20,992 nucleotides of DNA from Bdellovibrionales bacterium RBG_16_40_8. Its GTDB lineage: Bacteria > Bdellovibrionota > Bdellovibrionia > Bdellovibrionales > UBA1609. The stretch lies in assembly GCA_001769925.1 (NCBI GenBank), contig MEPT01000009.1:6543-27534 (forward strand), read 5' to 3'. The notes under the pieces were generated by a model. That model was not told the origin of the DNA. It did no database searches and saw nothing but the letters and a program-made list of their open reading frames with translations. The position numbers were made by a program, and so were the translations under genes. This document shows positions 1 through 7,951 of the stretch, piece by piece. Position 1 is the first letter of the stretch. Each line of letters starts with the position of its first letter.

Positions 1-17
1 CAATTCTGCCGACGGAG

Positions 18-1616
18 CTATCTGCGAAGGCGCCAATGCCCAGTGTCTACAAACTCTTGCCGCCCTTCTGCTGAAAAGGTGACAGGCGCTTTTATGTGTC
101 GCACGTGCGCATTTGGTGGAGTTTCATATATGGCAAGGCATGAGCCAATATCAACTTGTGCCCCATTAATAACAATATCTTTGCGGCGCTTTTTCTTTCG
201 TAGCCATTTTGGCGGGTTATTTACCAAATTTTTATTTAAAGCCACAGCATGAAAAGTACGTGATCCCATTGAGTTTGTTTCTTGTAAAAACTTATCTGTA
301 TCAAGCACAGCCTCTGTGGCAATATCAACAATCTCGTCCCATACCTTATTATCTAAAGTGTTATTTGGTACGCAAAACATGATATTTGCATTGGAATCTT
401 TTTTATTCCAGGCAAGTGAAGCATCAGGTCTTTCTAGCATCCCCAATATCGCTTCAGAAAGAGTTTTGCCGCGCAGCGATTTTTCTTTACCTGTTTTCGT
501 ATCAACTTTTGCCATTCCACATGAATCTTTTTTCATACAATACTTTGCGCGATTTATAAAAATTCTTGCTTGGGCTTTAGAATATCTTTTGCCGCGAGAA
601 TTATGACAACCACGAATTTCACCGTAAATCGTTCGCGCCAGGGCATCAATAGCTTTAAGGCGTGCAGGGTCTTCAATGCGAATATTATTTGATTTAATTT
701 TTTTATCCCAAACCTTCTTAAAGCCATCAATTAGATTATGGCCTTGTTTAGTGTTATTTTTTACTTCGTTTTTTTCTTTAGTTAAACACTGCATTTTACC
801 TTTAAGAAGTTCGCTAACATATTTTTTCTGTACTAGTTTAGTGTTATCTAAAATTTCTTTTGCTTGTTCCTTAATTTTTGCAGGCTTTTGCTCACAACAT
901 TTTGCTCCGGCCTCAGTAATTGTTTGCTCGTCAATTTCTTTTAGCTCATCTAGCCTAACTCGCTCTGAATCAATCCACCCCTCAACGCCATCTTCAATCA
1001 GGCCATTATTTGCCGAACCGTCACGTAAATAGCGCGCGATAACTCCCTTATCGTTTGGTATTTCATCAATTTTATAAAACATTCTTGCAGTCTTCTCGTG
1101 CAAAATTGGGTCGTAATAATCTGGCGCTAGTACTGCGTTCTTAACAAAATACACTTTATTTTTATTACCTACTTTGGGCCAAGATACACCCTTAGCTAAA
1201 TCTTTCTCGCGATCTAAGTAACTTACTCCTGGTTTATCAAAAATTTGCACAACGTCTCCTGGAGTTCCGTCAATAAAAACCTGTATTGGGTCTTTTATCT
1301 TACGGTTTGTCGTATATGAAGTCGTATTGGTTTGTATATAGTAAGCCTTAGTTGGGTGTACTGAGGGAATATACATGTGGGTTTTTGTTAGCTCTGAGAT
1401 ATCACAGCGAAATATATCATTTTCGTTAATCGTTGCAGTAATAACAGCAGATGGGTATTCAAATACAGGGATTATAACATCAGCTGCTCCAACGCAAAGA
1501 CTTGCAATTTCGCCTTTACGAGCTGCTGAATAAGCCTTATGGCAAGTTAGCATAAACACCCATAGCAAAACCCATAACCAAAATTTAGCTGTTAATATTT
1601 TGAAGGTAATGCTCAC
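18..1616 (-). CDS. SleB-like cell wall hydrolase with N-terminal membrane segment and SH3-like region
   Basis: Predicted exported or membrane-anchored peptidoglycan hydrolase of 532 residues. Residues 11-30 form a hydrophobic signal or anchor segment. Residues about 115-225 look like a bacterial SH3-type wall-binding domain, ending in GWIDSERV. Residues 235-310 are lysine-rich and helical. Residues 323-475 resemble the SleB/CwlJ hydrolase domain: LARTIYGEIRG matches that family's YGEARGE block, so Glu333 is the likely catalytic acid. A later FHAVAL...NPPKW stretch fits the family's C-terminal aromatic/Pro-Trp block. The start is GTG, with AAGGGA 9 bases upstream inside the end of the preceding gene, 6 bases away, which suggests translational coupling. 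The SleB family is best known from spore-cortex lysis, but non-sporulating Proteobacteria also carry members. The hydrolase assignment is fairly safe. The SH3 call and the substrate are inferences. Confidence 0.75.
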   Translation of the reverse strand: MSITFKILTAKFWLWVLLWVFMLTCHKAYSAARKGEIASLCVGAADVIIPVFEYPSAVITATINENDIFRCDISELTKTHMYIPSVHPTKAYYIQTNTTSYTTNRKIKDPIQVFIDGTPGDVVQIFDKPGVSYLDREKDLAKGVSWPKVGNKNKVYFVKNAVLAPDYYDPILHEKTARMFYKIDEIPNDKGVIARYLRDGSANNGLIEDGVEGWIDSERVRLDELKEIDEQTITEAGAKCCEQKPAKIKEQAKEILDNTKLVQKKYVSELLKGKMQCLTKEKNEVKNNTKQGHNLIDGFKKVWDKKIKSNNIRIEDPARLKAIDALARTIYGEIRGCHNSRGKRYSKAQARIFINRAKYCMKKDSCGMAKVDTKTGKEKSLRGKTLSEAILGMLERPDASLAWNKKDSNANIMFCVPNNTLDNKVWDEIVDIATEAVLDTDKFLQETNSMGSRTFHAVALNKNLVNNPPKWLRKKKRRKDIVINGAQVDIGSCLAIYETPPNAHVRHIKAPVTFSAEGRQEFVDTGHWRLRR

Positions 1617-1622
1617 TTAAAA

Positions 1623-3029
1623 TTATCCCTTATAGCCGAATAGTTTTCGAGTTTTAATTAGTCGACAGGTAGATTCAGGAACAAGACTTTCCCATTTAGG
1701 GTTATCTGCTGAAAGAAGTTTTTGGATAATCTCTGAGTGAAGGCTTGTGTCTATATCGTCACAGTTTTCAATATCTACAATAAATTTATTTTCAAGTACA
1801 TGTTTATAGATGTTGGCTATTTCTTCAGGAGGAGAAAAAGTCTTAGCAGTCATGCACTCTTTTTCGGTTTTGTATGGGTAAACATAAAGGCGAAACGATT
1901 CATCAAAAAGATGCCCAAGGGCTGACAATATACCCCAGGGAGATTTTGCATAAAGATTTTTATCAAAAAGGCCAGGTAAGGTATATGCACCTATAACCAT
2001 GCAGCACTGTTTGTCACTAAAACGGCGAAGCTCATAACGAAGTTGCCAAAAAAGCGGAAAGTTAGAAACCATAACATAATTGCCTAGTGCGCATAATGTA
2101 TCGACGCGATCGAGAAAATCTTTTTTATCTATATTGCCACTATTATTATCGCCACTATCGGTTAGGTGCGACATTGTCATTTCCATAATGACAACAATAT
2201 CGTCTTTGTTAATGGCGAAATTTTTTAACATTTGCGCCATACCTTTTTCGATAATTTTTACGTTAGTTAAGGTTACTGGGCGAAAGCGGCCACGCTGTAG
2301 TAAAATATTTTTTTTGTATAAAGAATCAGCCATAGAAAGTGATTCGCCATTGGGGCTAAATAAAATAGCGCGTGTAAGATCTTGTTTGACGAGTTCAAGG
2401 CTCATAAGTCTGTTATCAATATGTTCTACATCTGGGCCGCTAAAGCGTATAAAATTAATTTCAATACGATCTGTTGTTAGATTATCTAAAAACGAAGTAA
2501 TAAGTTCTGGGTTACCGGTATCGACATAGTGAAAGGCGATATAAATAAGATTGACGCCAAGAGCGCCTAACGCTTCTTGTTGTTGCAAACGCAAACGATC
2601 AAGCATGCGAACATGAATTAGAAGATCGTTAGTTGGCCCCCCTGGGCGTTTTTGAAAACGAATACCCATCCAACCATGGCAAGACGGGACTTCTTCATGA
2701 CTTGAGGTCGCTACGGTATTTGCGTAAGAAAAAAAACATACACTTTGTTTTTTTTCTGAGAGTCTTTCTTCTAGAAGTTCATACTCGTGGTTAAGCATCT
2801 TAATAAGGCGTTCTTCACTGACAAAACGACTGCCTTTGCCGTAGATTGCATCACTAAAAGTTTTGTCATATGCCGACATTGACTTTGCTACTGTTTGTGA
2901 GGCAAATCCTGCTTGAAAAAAATGTCTAGCTACCTCTTGGCCGGCGCCAATTTCAGCGAAAGATCCATAAAAGTTGGCTGATTTATTAATTGCAAGTGCT
3001 TTATTTCGTGTAGTTTGCTCAACCTTCAT
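1623..3029 (-). CDS. Conserved cytoplasmic protein of unknown function (FAEIGAGQEVARHFF family)
   Basis: A 468-residue protein without signal peptide or membrane segment. I recognise the N-terminal signature: NKALAIN near residue 9, FAEIGAGQEVARHFFQAG at 24-41, AKSMSAYDKTFSDAIYG at 48-64, then HGWMGIRFQ at 118-126. It marks a widespread bacterial family whose members, as I recall, are often labelled TonB-dependent receptor or nicotinate-nucleotide adenylyltransferase. Neither label fits this sequence, which has no export signal, no beta-barrel pattern and no visible nucleotidyltransferase HxGH motif. The gene lies 2 bases after fadD and 6 bases before the wall hydrolase, so it is almost certainly cotranscribed with both. 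The ribosome binding site is weak (AAGAGA in the end of fadD), consistent with coupling to fadD translation. Length and motifs look full-size and intact. The biochemical role is unknown. Confidence 0.85.
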   Translation of the reverse strand: MKVEQTTRNKALAINKSANFYGSFAEIGAGQEVARHFFQAGFASQTVAKSMSAYDKTFSDAIYGKGSRFVSEERLIKMLNHEYELLEERLSEKKQSVCFFSYANTVATSSHEEVPSCHGWMGIRFQKRPGGPTNDLLIHVRMLDRLRLQQQEALGALGVNLIYIAFHYVDTGNPELITSFLDNLTTDRIEINFIRFSGPDVEHIDNRLMSLELVKQDLTRAILFSPNGESLSMADSLYKKNILLQRGRFRPVTLTNVKIIEKGMAQMLKNFAINKDDIVVIMEMTMSHLTDSGDNNSGNIDKKDFLDRVDTLCALGNYVMVSNFPLFWQLRYELRRFSDKQCCMVIGAYTLPGLFDKNLYAKSPWGILSALGHLFDESFRLYVYPYKTEKECMTAKTFSPPEEIANIYKHVLENKFIVDIENCDDIDTSLHSEIIQKLLSADNPKWESLVPESTCRLIKTRKLFGYKG

Positions 3030-3031
3030 TT

Positions 3032-4687
3032 TTAAGCGTCTCTTAATGCGCGTCGCAAAATTTTGCCCACATTAGTTTTTGGTAGTTCAGAACGAAATTC
3101 TATAAGTTTTGGCACTTTATAACCCACAAGATTTTTTCGACAGTGCTCCATAATTTCGTCAGATGAAACATCGCTTTTTTTCACGACAAAAATCTTTACA
3201 ACTTCACCTGATTTTTCATCAGGCACTCCAACAGCAGCAACTTCTGCAACTTTATAGTGTGAGGCAACGACGTCTTCAACTTCATTTGGATAGACGTTAA
3301 ATCCTGAAACCAAAATCATATCTTTTTTGCGATCGACGATTTTCAAAAAGCCGTCTGTATCTTGCACTGCTATATCCCCAGTTTTTAGCCAGTCACCTAG
3401 CATAACTTTTGCGGTTTCGTCAGGGCGCTGCCAGTAACCCTTCATTACTTGTGGGCCCTTTACGCATAATTCGCCGGGTTCGCCTGGTTTAACTACTTGA
3501 TCGTCTTCGTCTACAAATTGAATGTCGGTAGATGGTACGGGTAAACCAATAGTGCCCACGCGATCAGTGCCATCCATGGGGTTGCAGCATACCACTGGCG
3601 AAGCTTCAGTAAGACCGTAGCCCTCAACAAGGGGGGTTTTAGTTAACTTCATCCAGCGTTCTGCGACGGACTTTTGTAAGGCCATACCGCCGGCAACTCC
3701 GAGTTTTAATTTGCTGAAATCAAGACTAGTGAAATTATTATTGTTCATAAGCGCATTGAAAAGCGTATTAACACCAGCAAAAACTGTATAGCGCGATTTC
3801 TTTAGTAAGTTAATAAAACCAGGGATATCTTTTGGGTTAGTGACGAGAATGTTTTCAGCCCCTATACGCATAAATGAAAGGCAATTTACAGTGAGCGAAA
3901 AAATATGATAAAGCGGCAAGGCTGTTATGATAGCCTCAGAGCCCTCTTGAAGATTTATTTTTACCCACTCACTGATTTGCAGCATATTTGCAATCATATT
4001 GCGATGAGTGAGCATGGCTCCTTTTGAAACACCGGTTGTGCCACCAGTGTATTGAAGAAATGCTAAATCATCACCTACCATTTTAATGGGGGAGAATTGC
4101 GTTTTTTTGCCTTCGCTAAGAGCCTTACGAAAAGAAATTGATTTTGGTAAATTGTAATTGGGAACAATTTTTTTAACATATTTGGCAACGAAATTAACGA
4201 TCGTATTTTTCGGAAAACCCAATAAATCACCTAGCTCTGTGACAATAACAGTTTCTATTTTTGTTTCGCTTACGATTTCTTGTAAATTAGAGGCAAAATT
4301 AGCAAGAATAATGATTGCTTTGGCCCCTGAATCAGAAAACTGATGACGCATTTCGCGAGTTGTATACAAGGGGTTGGTATTGACCACTACAAGCCCGGCG
4401 CGAAGTGCGCCGAAAAGTGCCACAGGGTATTGAATAAGATTTGGCATCTGCAGCGCAATTCGATCACCTTTTTTTAGACCAGCTTTGTGCTGCAAAAAAG
4501 CCGCAAAATCACGCGAGAGCTCATCTAGTTTTTCAAAAGTTATTGAGCTCCCCATATTTGAAAATGCCACATTGTGTTTAAATTTCTGTACACTTTCTTC
4601 GAGAAGCTGTACGATCGAGGTATAGCTTTCTGGATTAATTGTTTGCGAAATGCCCTTTGGGTAAGATTTTAACCACGGTTTTTGCAT
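3032..4687 (-). CDS. fadD: Long-chain fatty acid--CoA ligase
   Basis: AMP-forming acyl-CoA synthetase of 551 residues. It activates long-chain fatty acids to acyl-CoA, using ATP through an acyl-adenylate, for beta-oxidation or lipid recycling. Visible ANL-superfamily motifs are the P-loop [11 protein letters not shown] at 213-223, [10 protein letters not shown] at 355-364, the TGD motif at 436-438, the hinge region [16 protein letters not shown] at 452-467, and [11 protein letters not shown] at 536-546 with the C-domain lysine at 542. Length is normal for FadD and there is no signal peptide. The ATG is preceded by GAGGG with 8 bases spacing. It is the first gene of a three-gene operon with the FAEIGAGQEVA-family protein and the SleB-like hydrolase. 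A weak promoter can be seen just upstream. Medium-chain or aryl-CoA ligase activity is possible, but the overall pattern favours FadD. Confidence 0.93.
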   Translation of the reverse strand: MQKPWLKSYPKGISQTINPESYTSIVQLLEESVQKFKHNVAFSNMGSSITFEKLDELSRDFAAFLQHKAGLKKGDRIALQMPNLIQYPVALFGALRAGLVVVNTNPLYTTREMRHQFSDSGAKAIIILANFASNLQEIVSETKIETVIVTELGDLLGFPKNTIVNFVAKYVKKIVPNYNLPKSISFRKALSEGKKTQFSPIKMVGDDLAFLQYTGGTTGVSKGAMLTHRNMIANMLQISEWVKINLQEGSEAIITALPLYHIFSLTVNCLSFMRIGAENILVTNPKDIPGFINLLKKSRYTVFAGVNTLFNALMNNNNFTSLDFSKLKLGVAGGMALQKSVAERWMKLTKTPLVEGYGLTEASPVVCCNPMDGTDRVGTIGLPVPSTDIQFVDEDDQVVKPGEPGELCVKGPQVMKGYWQRPDETAKVMLGDWLKTGDIAVQDTDGFLKIVDRKKDMILVSGFNVYPNEVEDVVASHYKVAEVAAVGVPDEKSGEVVKIFVVKKSDVSSDEIMEHCRKNLVGYKVPKLIEFRSELPKTNVGKILRRALRDA

Positions 4688-4710
4688 TTAGTTGGCCCTC
4701 GTAATGATAT

Positions 4711-4739
4711 AATATAGATGGATGAACGCTTCATATAAA
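4711..4739 (-). promoter_or_regulatory. Possible promoter of the fadD operon
   Basis: On the minus strand, TTTATA (4734-4739) and TATATT (4711-4716) are separated by exactly 17 bases, matching the sigma-70 consensus at 4 of 6 and 5 of 6 positions. The start of transcription would fall near 4704, leaving a short leader that still contains the GAGGG ribosome binding site at 4696-4700. The -10 overlaps a plus-strand TATAAT (4708-4713) for which I find no good -35. This is inference only. Confidence 0.3.
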
Positions 4740-4800
4740 CGCTACAGCAGAGATCTACTTAAATCGAGCGGTGCTGCTAAGTGTTAGCCCTTGAGCCCAG

Positions 4801-4829
4801 TTGTCGAGATAAATTCTAGCGCTCATAAT
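4801..4829 (+). promoter_or_regulatory. Probable sigma-70-type promoter for the coiled-coil lipoprotein
   Basis: TTGTCG (4801-4806) and CATAAT (4824-4829) are spaced by exactly 17 bases, matching the consensus at 4 and 5 of 6 positions. Transcription would begin near 4836, giving a leader of about 35 bases that includes the strong GGAGG site at 4855-4859. It is the best-looking promoter in the window, but no experimental support is available. Confidence 0.45.
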
Positions 4830-4869
4830 AGTGAAGCTAATATTTAAGTAAATTGGAGGGAAAGGTTAT

Positions 4870-5481
4870 ATGAAGATCAAAAAGTATGTAAAGGTTGTTT
4901 TGTTTTCGGGGGCAGCGGTTGTTATTGTAGCGTGTTCAAGCAATCCTCATAAAGCAAAAAAAATTGATACTGAGATGGAGCGTTCTGAAAAATTATCAGG
5001 ACAAGAAAAGTTAGGGATAAAAGACGGCAATTTTATTATTCAGAAGAAAGTAGAGATGAACGAAGAGCTTCGTCGTCTGCAAAATGAAGTCTATAGCCTC
5101 GAAGATCGTGTTTACGGAAATCGCAAATACAATTCTCAAGGGCTTTACGGTACCCTTAAGTCTTGCCGAACTAAAGTAACAAGTAAGGCAATGGGCGGAA
5201 ATGGTAAATTGATGTGGACTGAGCCAATTGACAGGGTTACTGATAAAGAAGATGAATTTGACATCGGTATTGATGAAAAAGACAAAATTGTAGGTGTGTC
5301 TGAAGAATTTCTTAAAGACCGTATAGTGCGTTTCAAAAAATACAAAGGTGTTTTACAAAAGCGTCAAGATGAATATGAAGAAAAAGTTGAAATTTGCGAT
5401 GAAGAGCTCAGCTCAAAAGAACATGACGTTAAGGCAAAAAAAGAAGCAGCAGCAGTTACCGCACCGACAGACGAACAGTAA
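4870..5481 (+). CDS. Coiled-coil lipoprotein of unknown function
   Basis: A 203-residue secreted lipoprotein. The N-terminus has Lys-rich residues 1-8, a hydrophobic core 9-20 and the lipobox IVAC with lipidated Cys22. The following Ser-Ser lacks the Asp that acts as an inner-membrane retention signal in enterobacteria, so outer-membrane sorting is likely. Residues 59-83 and about 145-195 are highly charged and helical, likely coiled coils. Two further cysteines (99 and 176) could form a disulfide in the periplasm. The tail is Ala-rich and charged. The ATG has a strong GGAGGGAAAGG upstream and its own promoter. It converges on gpmA with only 3 bases between the stop codons. I do not recognise the family. 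A structural or envelope-spacer role would be a guess. Confidence 0.85.
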   Translation: MKIKKYVKVVLFSGAAVVIVACSSNPHKAKKIDTEMERSEKLSGQEKLGIKDGNFIIQKKVEMNEELRRLQNEVYSLEDRVYGNRKYNSQGLYGTLKSCRTKVTSKAMGGNGKLMWTEPIDRVTDKEDEFDIGIDEKDKIVGVSEEFLKDRIVRFKKYKGVLQKRQDEYEEKVEICDEELSSKEHDVKAKKEAAAVTAPTDEQ

Positions 5482-5484
5482 AGA

Positions 5485-6234
5485 TTATTTTCTCTGGGCT
5501 TGAGCAGCCACGGCTTCGGCTGCAGCTCGAGCTGTCGCTGGGTTACCTAAATAATAATTTTTTATAGGCTTAAAATTTTTATTAAGTTCATAAACAAGGG
5601 GTATCCCTGTTGGAATATTTAGCTCAGCTATTTCACTATCAGGAATTTTATCAAGATGTTTAACTAGTGCGCGTAAAGAATTGCCGTGTGCTACAATTAG
5701 CACGTTTTTTTTCTTTTTAAGCTCAGGAATAATGTATTTTTGCCAATAGGGTACAACTCGTTTCAAACATAGCTTTAACGATTCGGTCGAGGGGAGCTCG
5801 GTTTTTTTTAAATTTTTATAGCGTCGATCATGACAGGGGTGGCGTGGATCTGATTTATCTAAGACGTTTGGGGGTATGTCATAGCTTCGTCGCCAGATAA
5901 AAACCTGCTTGTCGCCGTATTTTGCAGCAGTCTCGGCTTTGTTTAAACCCTGAAGTGCTCCGTAATGGCGCTCGTTTAGTTGCCACGCCTTTGTGACCGG
6001 TAGCCACATTTGATCTGTGTGATCCAAAATTATCCACATGGTGCGTATTGCTCGCTTAAGGACAGAAGTATAAACCGAGTCAAATTCATAACCATCATTT
6101 TTGAGGAATTTTGCGGCCAAAGTAGCCTCTTCAATCCCTTTAGGGCTAAGATCTACATCTGTCCATCCGGTGAAACGATTTTCTTTATTCCAAATGCTTT
6201 CGCCATGTCGCACGAATACGATTTTGTGTGCCAT
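5485..6234 (-). CDS. gpmA: 2,3-bisphosphoglycerate-dependent phosphoglycerate mutase
   Basis: Glycolytic and gluconeogenic enzyme interconverting 3- and 2-phosphoglycerate in the cytoplasm. The 249-residue length is typical of dPGM. The phosphohistidine motif [10 protein letters not shown] places the catalytic His at residue 10, followed by [16 protein letters not shown] is at 61-65, [12 protein letters not shown] at 88-99 supplies the acid Glu88, and [10 protein letters not shown] at 181-190 gives the second catalytic His183. The last 13 residues are an alanine-rich tail. The start codon is ATG but no clear Shine-Dalgarno sequence precedes it. The gene is monocistronic: divergent from the DUF6580 protein (55-base spacer) and convergent with the lipoprotein. 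The assignment is firm. Confidence 0.96.
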   Translation of the reverse strand: MAHKIVFVRHGESIWNKENRFTGWTDVDLSPKGIEEATLAAKFLKNDGYEFDSVYTSVLKRAIRTMWIILDHTDQMWLPVTKAWQLNERHYGALQGLNKAETAAKYGDKQVFIWRRSYDIPPNVLDKSDPRHPCHDRRYKNLKKTELPSTESLKLCLKRVVPYWQKYIIPELKKKKNVLIVAHGNSLRALVKHLDKIPDSEIAELNIPTGIPLVYELNKNFKPIKNYYLGNPATARAAAEAVAAQAQRK

Positions 6235-6254
6235 TTTAGATAAATTAGCTTAAA

Positions 6255-6268
6255 GACTTTCAAAAGTC
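6255..6268. promoter_or_regulatory. Short dyad between gpmA and the DUF6580 gene
   Basis: GACTTT and AAAGTC form 6-base inverted arms around a 2-base centre, midway in the 55-base divergent spacer. Its place suits an operator shared by both genes, but a dyad of this size also occurs by chance in AT-rich DNA. Confidence 0.2.
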
Positions 6269-6289
6269 ACTGTTTGAGGAGGATATTAT

Positions 6290-6808
6290 ATGATGAAATA
6301 TTGGCCAGCATTTTTACTTGTCGGATTTACGGTTTTACTTCGCTTTTTACCACACCCCCCAAATTTTTCTCCGGTTCTGGGCCTGGCGCTTTTTTCAGGG
6401 TGCACTTTTTCTAATCGCCGAGTGGCTTATTTTTTACCGCTTTCAGCGCTTTTAATAAGCGATTTTTTTCTAGGGTTTTATGATGGGATGATATTAGTTT
6501 ACTTATCATATGCCTTGACTATCGGGTTAGGAGCGCTGGCCTCGCGGCGTAAATTAGCGGTTGGAGCAGCTGCGGGCACAGGGGTAGTTTTATCATCTGT
6601 GGTGTTTTTTATGCTCAGTAACCTAAGTGTTTGGTTATATTCTGGTATGTATCCAAAATCGTGGGCCGGTCTTGTTGATTGTTATGTTATGGGATTGCCG
6701 TTTTTTCCTAACACATTGATTTCTACAGCAATATGTGTCGCTGTACTACTGGGCGTTTATGCCAAAATTGCCCCGCGCGTTGAAGATCGCAGAGTGCTCT
6801 CTACTTAA
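6290..6808 (+). CDS. DUF6580-type integral membrane protein (ECF S-component-like)
   Basis: A 172-residue inner-membrane protein with about five hydrophobic helices (roughly 5-20, 27-40, 46-63, 67-84, 92-112 and 135-160, some short). The pattern RFLPHPPNFSPVLGLALFSG at 18-37, LLISDFFLGFYDG at 54-66, the LSNLSVWLYSGMYPKSWAGL region at 109-128 and GLPFFPNTL at 135-143 matches what I recall of the DUF6580 family. That family resembles substrate-binding S-components of energy-coupling-factor transporters. No ATPase or T-component gene is nearby, so any transport role would need partners elsewhere or be solitary, and the substrate is unknown. Two ATG codons lie in tandem; the first has GGAGG 7 bases upstream. 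The gene converges on the protease gene with a 10-base gap. Confidence 0.75.
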   Translation: MMKYWPAFLLVGFTVLLRFLPHPPNFSPVLGLALFSGCTFSNRRVAYFLPLSALLISDFFLGFYDGMILVYLSYALTIGLGALASRRKLAVGAAAGTGVVLSSVVFFMLSNLSVWLYSGMYPKSWAGLVDCYVMGLPFFPNTLISTAICVAVLLGVYAKIAPRVEDRRVLST

Positions 6809-6818
6809 ACTGTATGGC

Positions 6819-7769
6819 CTAAGGTGTTGTTGTCATTGGTAAGTAGGGAAGCACGTTTGAAATTTTAGTTACATCTTCGCCGCGGCAACTATCTTGAGCG
6901 CACTTCTTTGATGACATGCAAGTTCCGTTTGAAACGAAATCTTCTTCTCCGCGCACAAGAATGCCTTCAACTTCACCGGTTAGAGAGTTGAAAACCGCAG
7001 AGCCAGAATTTCCACCATAGGTATCAAGACTTGCGCTTATAAAGTCTGTGAAAAGCTCGCGTACTTTGGCCCCTCCGGCAATTTTAGTCGGTAGACCAGA
7101 TGGGTGACCTATAACTACTAGTTCGTCATTTATTTGCGCAGTGCCTGAGCGACGTAATCTTAATGGGCTATGATTAGTGACATCGCGATCAAGTTCTACT
7201 ACAGAAAAATCAGCGCCATTAGAAACTATAACTTGTTTGATAATTTGCTTACACTTATAAACCTCGCTAGAGGGCACACTTGTTGGGCGATAACCAGCAG
7301 TTGCTATATTAAATCCGAATACAAAACGTGTAGTTGAACAATCGCTATTAGTTGAGCCCTGAGTCTGTACACAATGCCCCGCTGTTACAATCACATTGGG
7401 GGCAACAAGAAATCCTGAGCAAAAAGGGGCAATTTCTTGCTCACGAAATCTTTCGTTTTGACAAAGTGGTAAGCTGTAACTGTTAGCGTAAGGAATTGTT
7501 GTAATATTTGTTACGTTACCTTTTTGCTGTAAATCAAATGCACTAATAAGCGCAACAGTAGAGTCTGCCATATTTAAAAGTGCAATATTTTGTTCTTGAT
7601 ATAAATCGATGCGATCGTCTTCGCCGTAAATAACTTTAGGTATATAATCTTTAAGGTTAACTTTTTTATCATGTTGCTTTTTCGTGTCGGTTTCACCGCA
7701 AGCTGAGATAATGACGGTAAATATTAAAGTAGTTAACCCAAATCCTAATTTTAAATTCGAACTTCTCAT
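6819..7769 (-). CDS. Trypsin-like (S1 family) serine protease lipoprotein
   Basis: A 316-residue protease predicted to be lipid-anchored: hydrophobic residues 8-20, lipobox ISAC with Cys24, then a polar linker. The mature part has the chymotrypsin-fold triad: His132 in VTAGHC, Asp187 in NGADFSVVEL, and Ser255 in GGNSGSAVF. The short, single-domain form and the VIYGEDDRIDLYQ block at 46-58 resemble V8/glutamyl-endopeptidase-like S1B proteins, a group that Bdellovibrio-type genomes carry in many copies (from memory). Cysteines at 103, 117, 133, 144, 173, 284, 290 and 295 suggest disulfides and an oxidising compartment. The ATG has GAGG 5 bases upstream. Lipidation would hold the enzyme at the envelope, pointing to protein turnover or attack on nearby proteins rather than free secretion. 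The substrate is unknown. Confidence 0.88.
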   Translation of the reverse strand: MRSSNLKLGFGLTTLIFTVIISACGETDTKKQHDKKVNLKDYIPKVIYGEDDRIDLYQEQNIALLNMADSTVALISAFDLQQKGNVTNITTIPYANSYSLPLCQNERFREQEIAPFCSGFLVAPNVIVTAGHCVQTQGSTNSDCSTTRFVFGFNIATAGYRPTSVPSSEVYKCKQIIKQVIVSNGADFSVVELDRDVTNHSPLRLRRSGTAQINDELVVIGHPSGLPTKIAGGAKVRELFTDFISASLDTYGGNSGSAVFNSLTGEVEGILVRGEEDFVSNGTCMSSKKCAQDSCRGEDVTKISNVLPYLPMTTTP

Positions 7770-7846
7770 TTTAACCTCGTTTTTGTGAGTCTTAACAAAA
7801 ATTCTTCGGCTAAAATGATGTTAGAAATGTGGTGAGGGCCAAAAGT

Positions 7847-7864
7847 TAGACAAAATTTAGTCTA
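7847..7864. promoter_or_regulatory. Operator-like palindrome upstream of the protease gene
   Basis: An 18-base dyad, TAGAC-aAAATTTa-GTCTA, with 16 of 18 positions symmetric and only one mismatched pair. It lies about 80 bases upstream of the protease start and downstream of a TATAAT on the same strand (7906-7911). Its size and symmetry fit the binding site of a dimeric regulator. No regulator gene is adjacent. Confidence 0.35.
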
Positions 7865-7905
7865 TCGTCTGTTCTATATAAAAACTACATGTATCAAACT
7901 GGGAT

Positions 7906-7911
7906 ATTATA
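7906..7911 (-). promoter_or_regulatory. Possible -10 element for the protease gene
   Basis: A perfect TATAAT on the minus strand lies about 137 bases upstream of the protease start. The hexamers 16 to 18 bases further upstream do not resemble TTGACA, and that area coincides with the 7926-7948 hairpin. If used, it would need an activator or another sigma factor. Confidence 0.25.
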
Positions 7912-7925
7912 AGACGAGCTTGTAT

Positions 7926-7948
7926 CACTTTCGCACAGTCAGAAAGTG
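7926..7948 (-). other. Hairpin after the tamA-like gene
   Basis: CACTTTC and GAAAGTG form a perfect 7-base stem with a 9-base loop, starting 3 bases past the end of the Omp85 gene as read on the minus strand. There is no U-run after it, so it is not a standard intrinsic terminator. It could protect the 3' end of the long operon mRNA, or act as an operator for the protease promoter. Confidence 0.35.
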
Positions 7949-7951
7949 TAG

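Noticed and set aside
676..1032. Plus-strand open frame of 118 codons, Phe/Ser-rich, opposite the wall hydrolase.
   Set aside because: It mirrors the lysine-rich helix on the other strand (AAA/GAA codons read as TTT/TTC); there is no independent support.
2080..2529. Plus-strand open frame of 149 codons opposite the FAEIGAGQEVA-family gene.
   Set aside because: It is Ser/Leu/Ile-rich antisense translation with no ribosome binding site, and the opposite strand holds a clearly conserved protein.
7926..7948. Rho-independent terminator after the Omp85 gene.
   Set aside because: The stem is real but no U-run follows on either strand, so I list it only as a hairpin.
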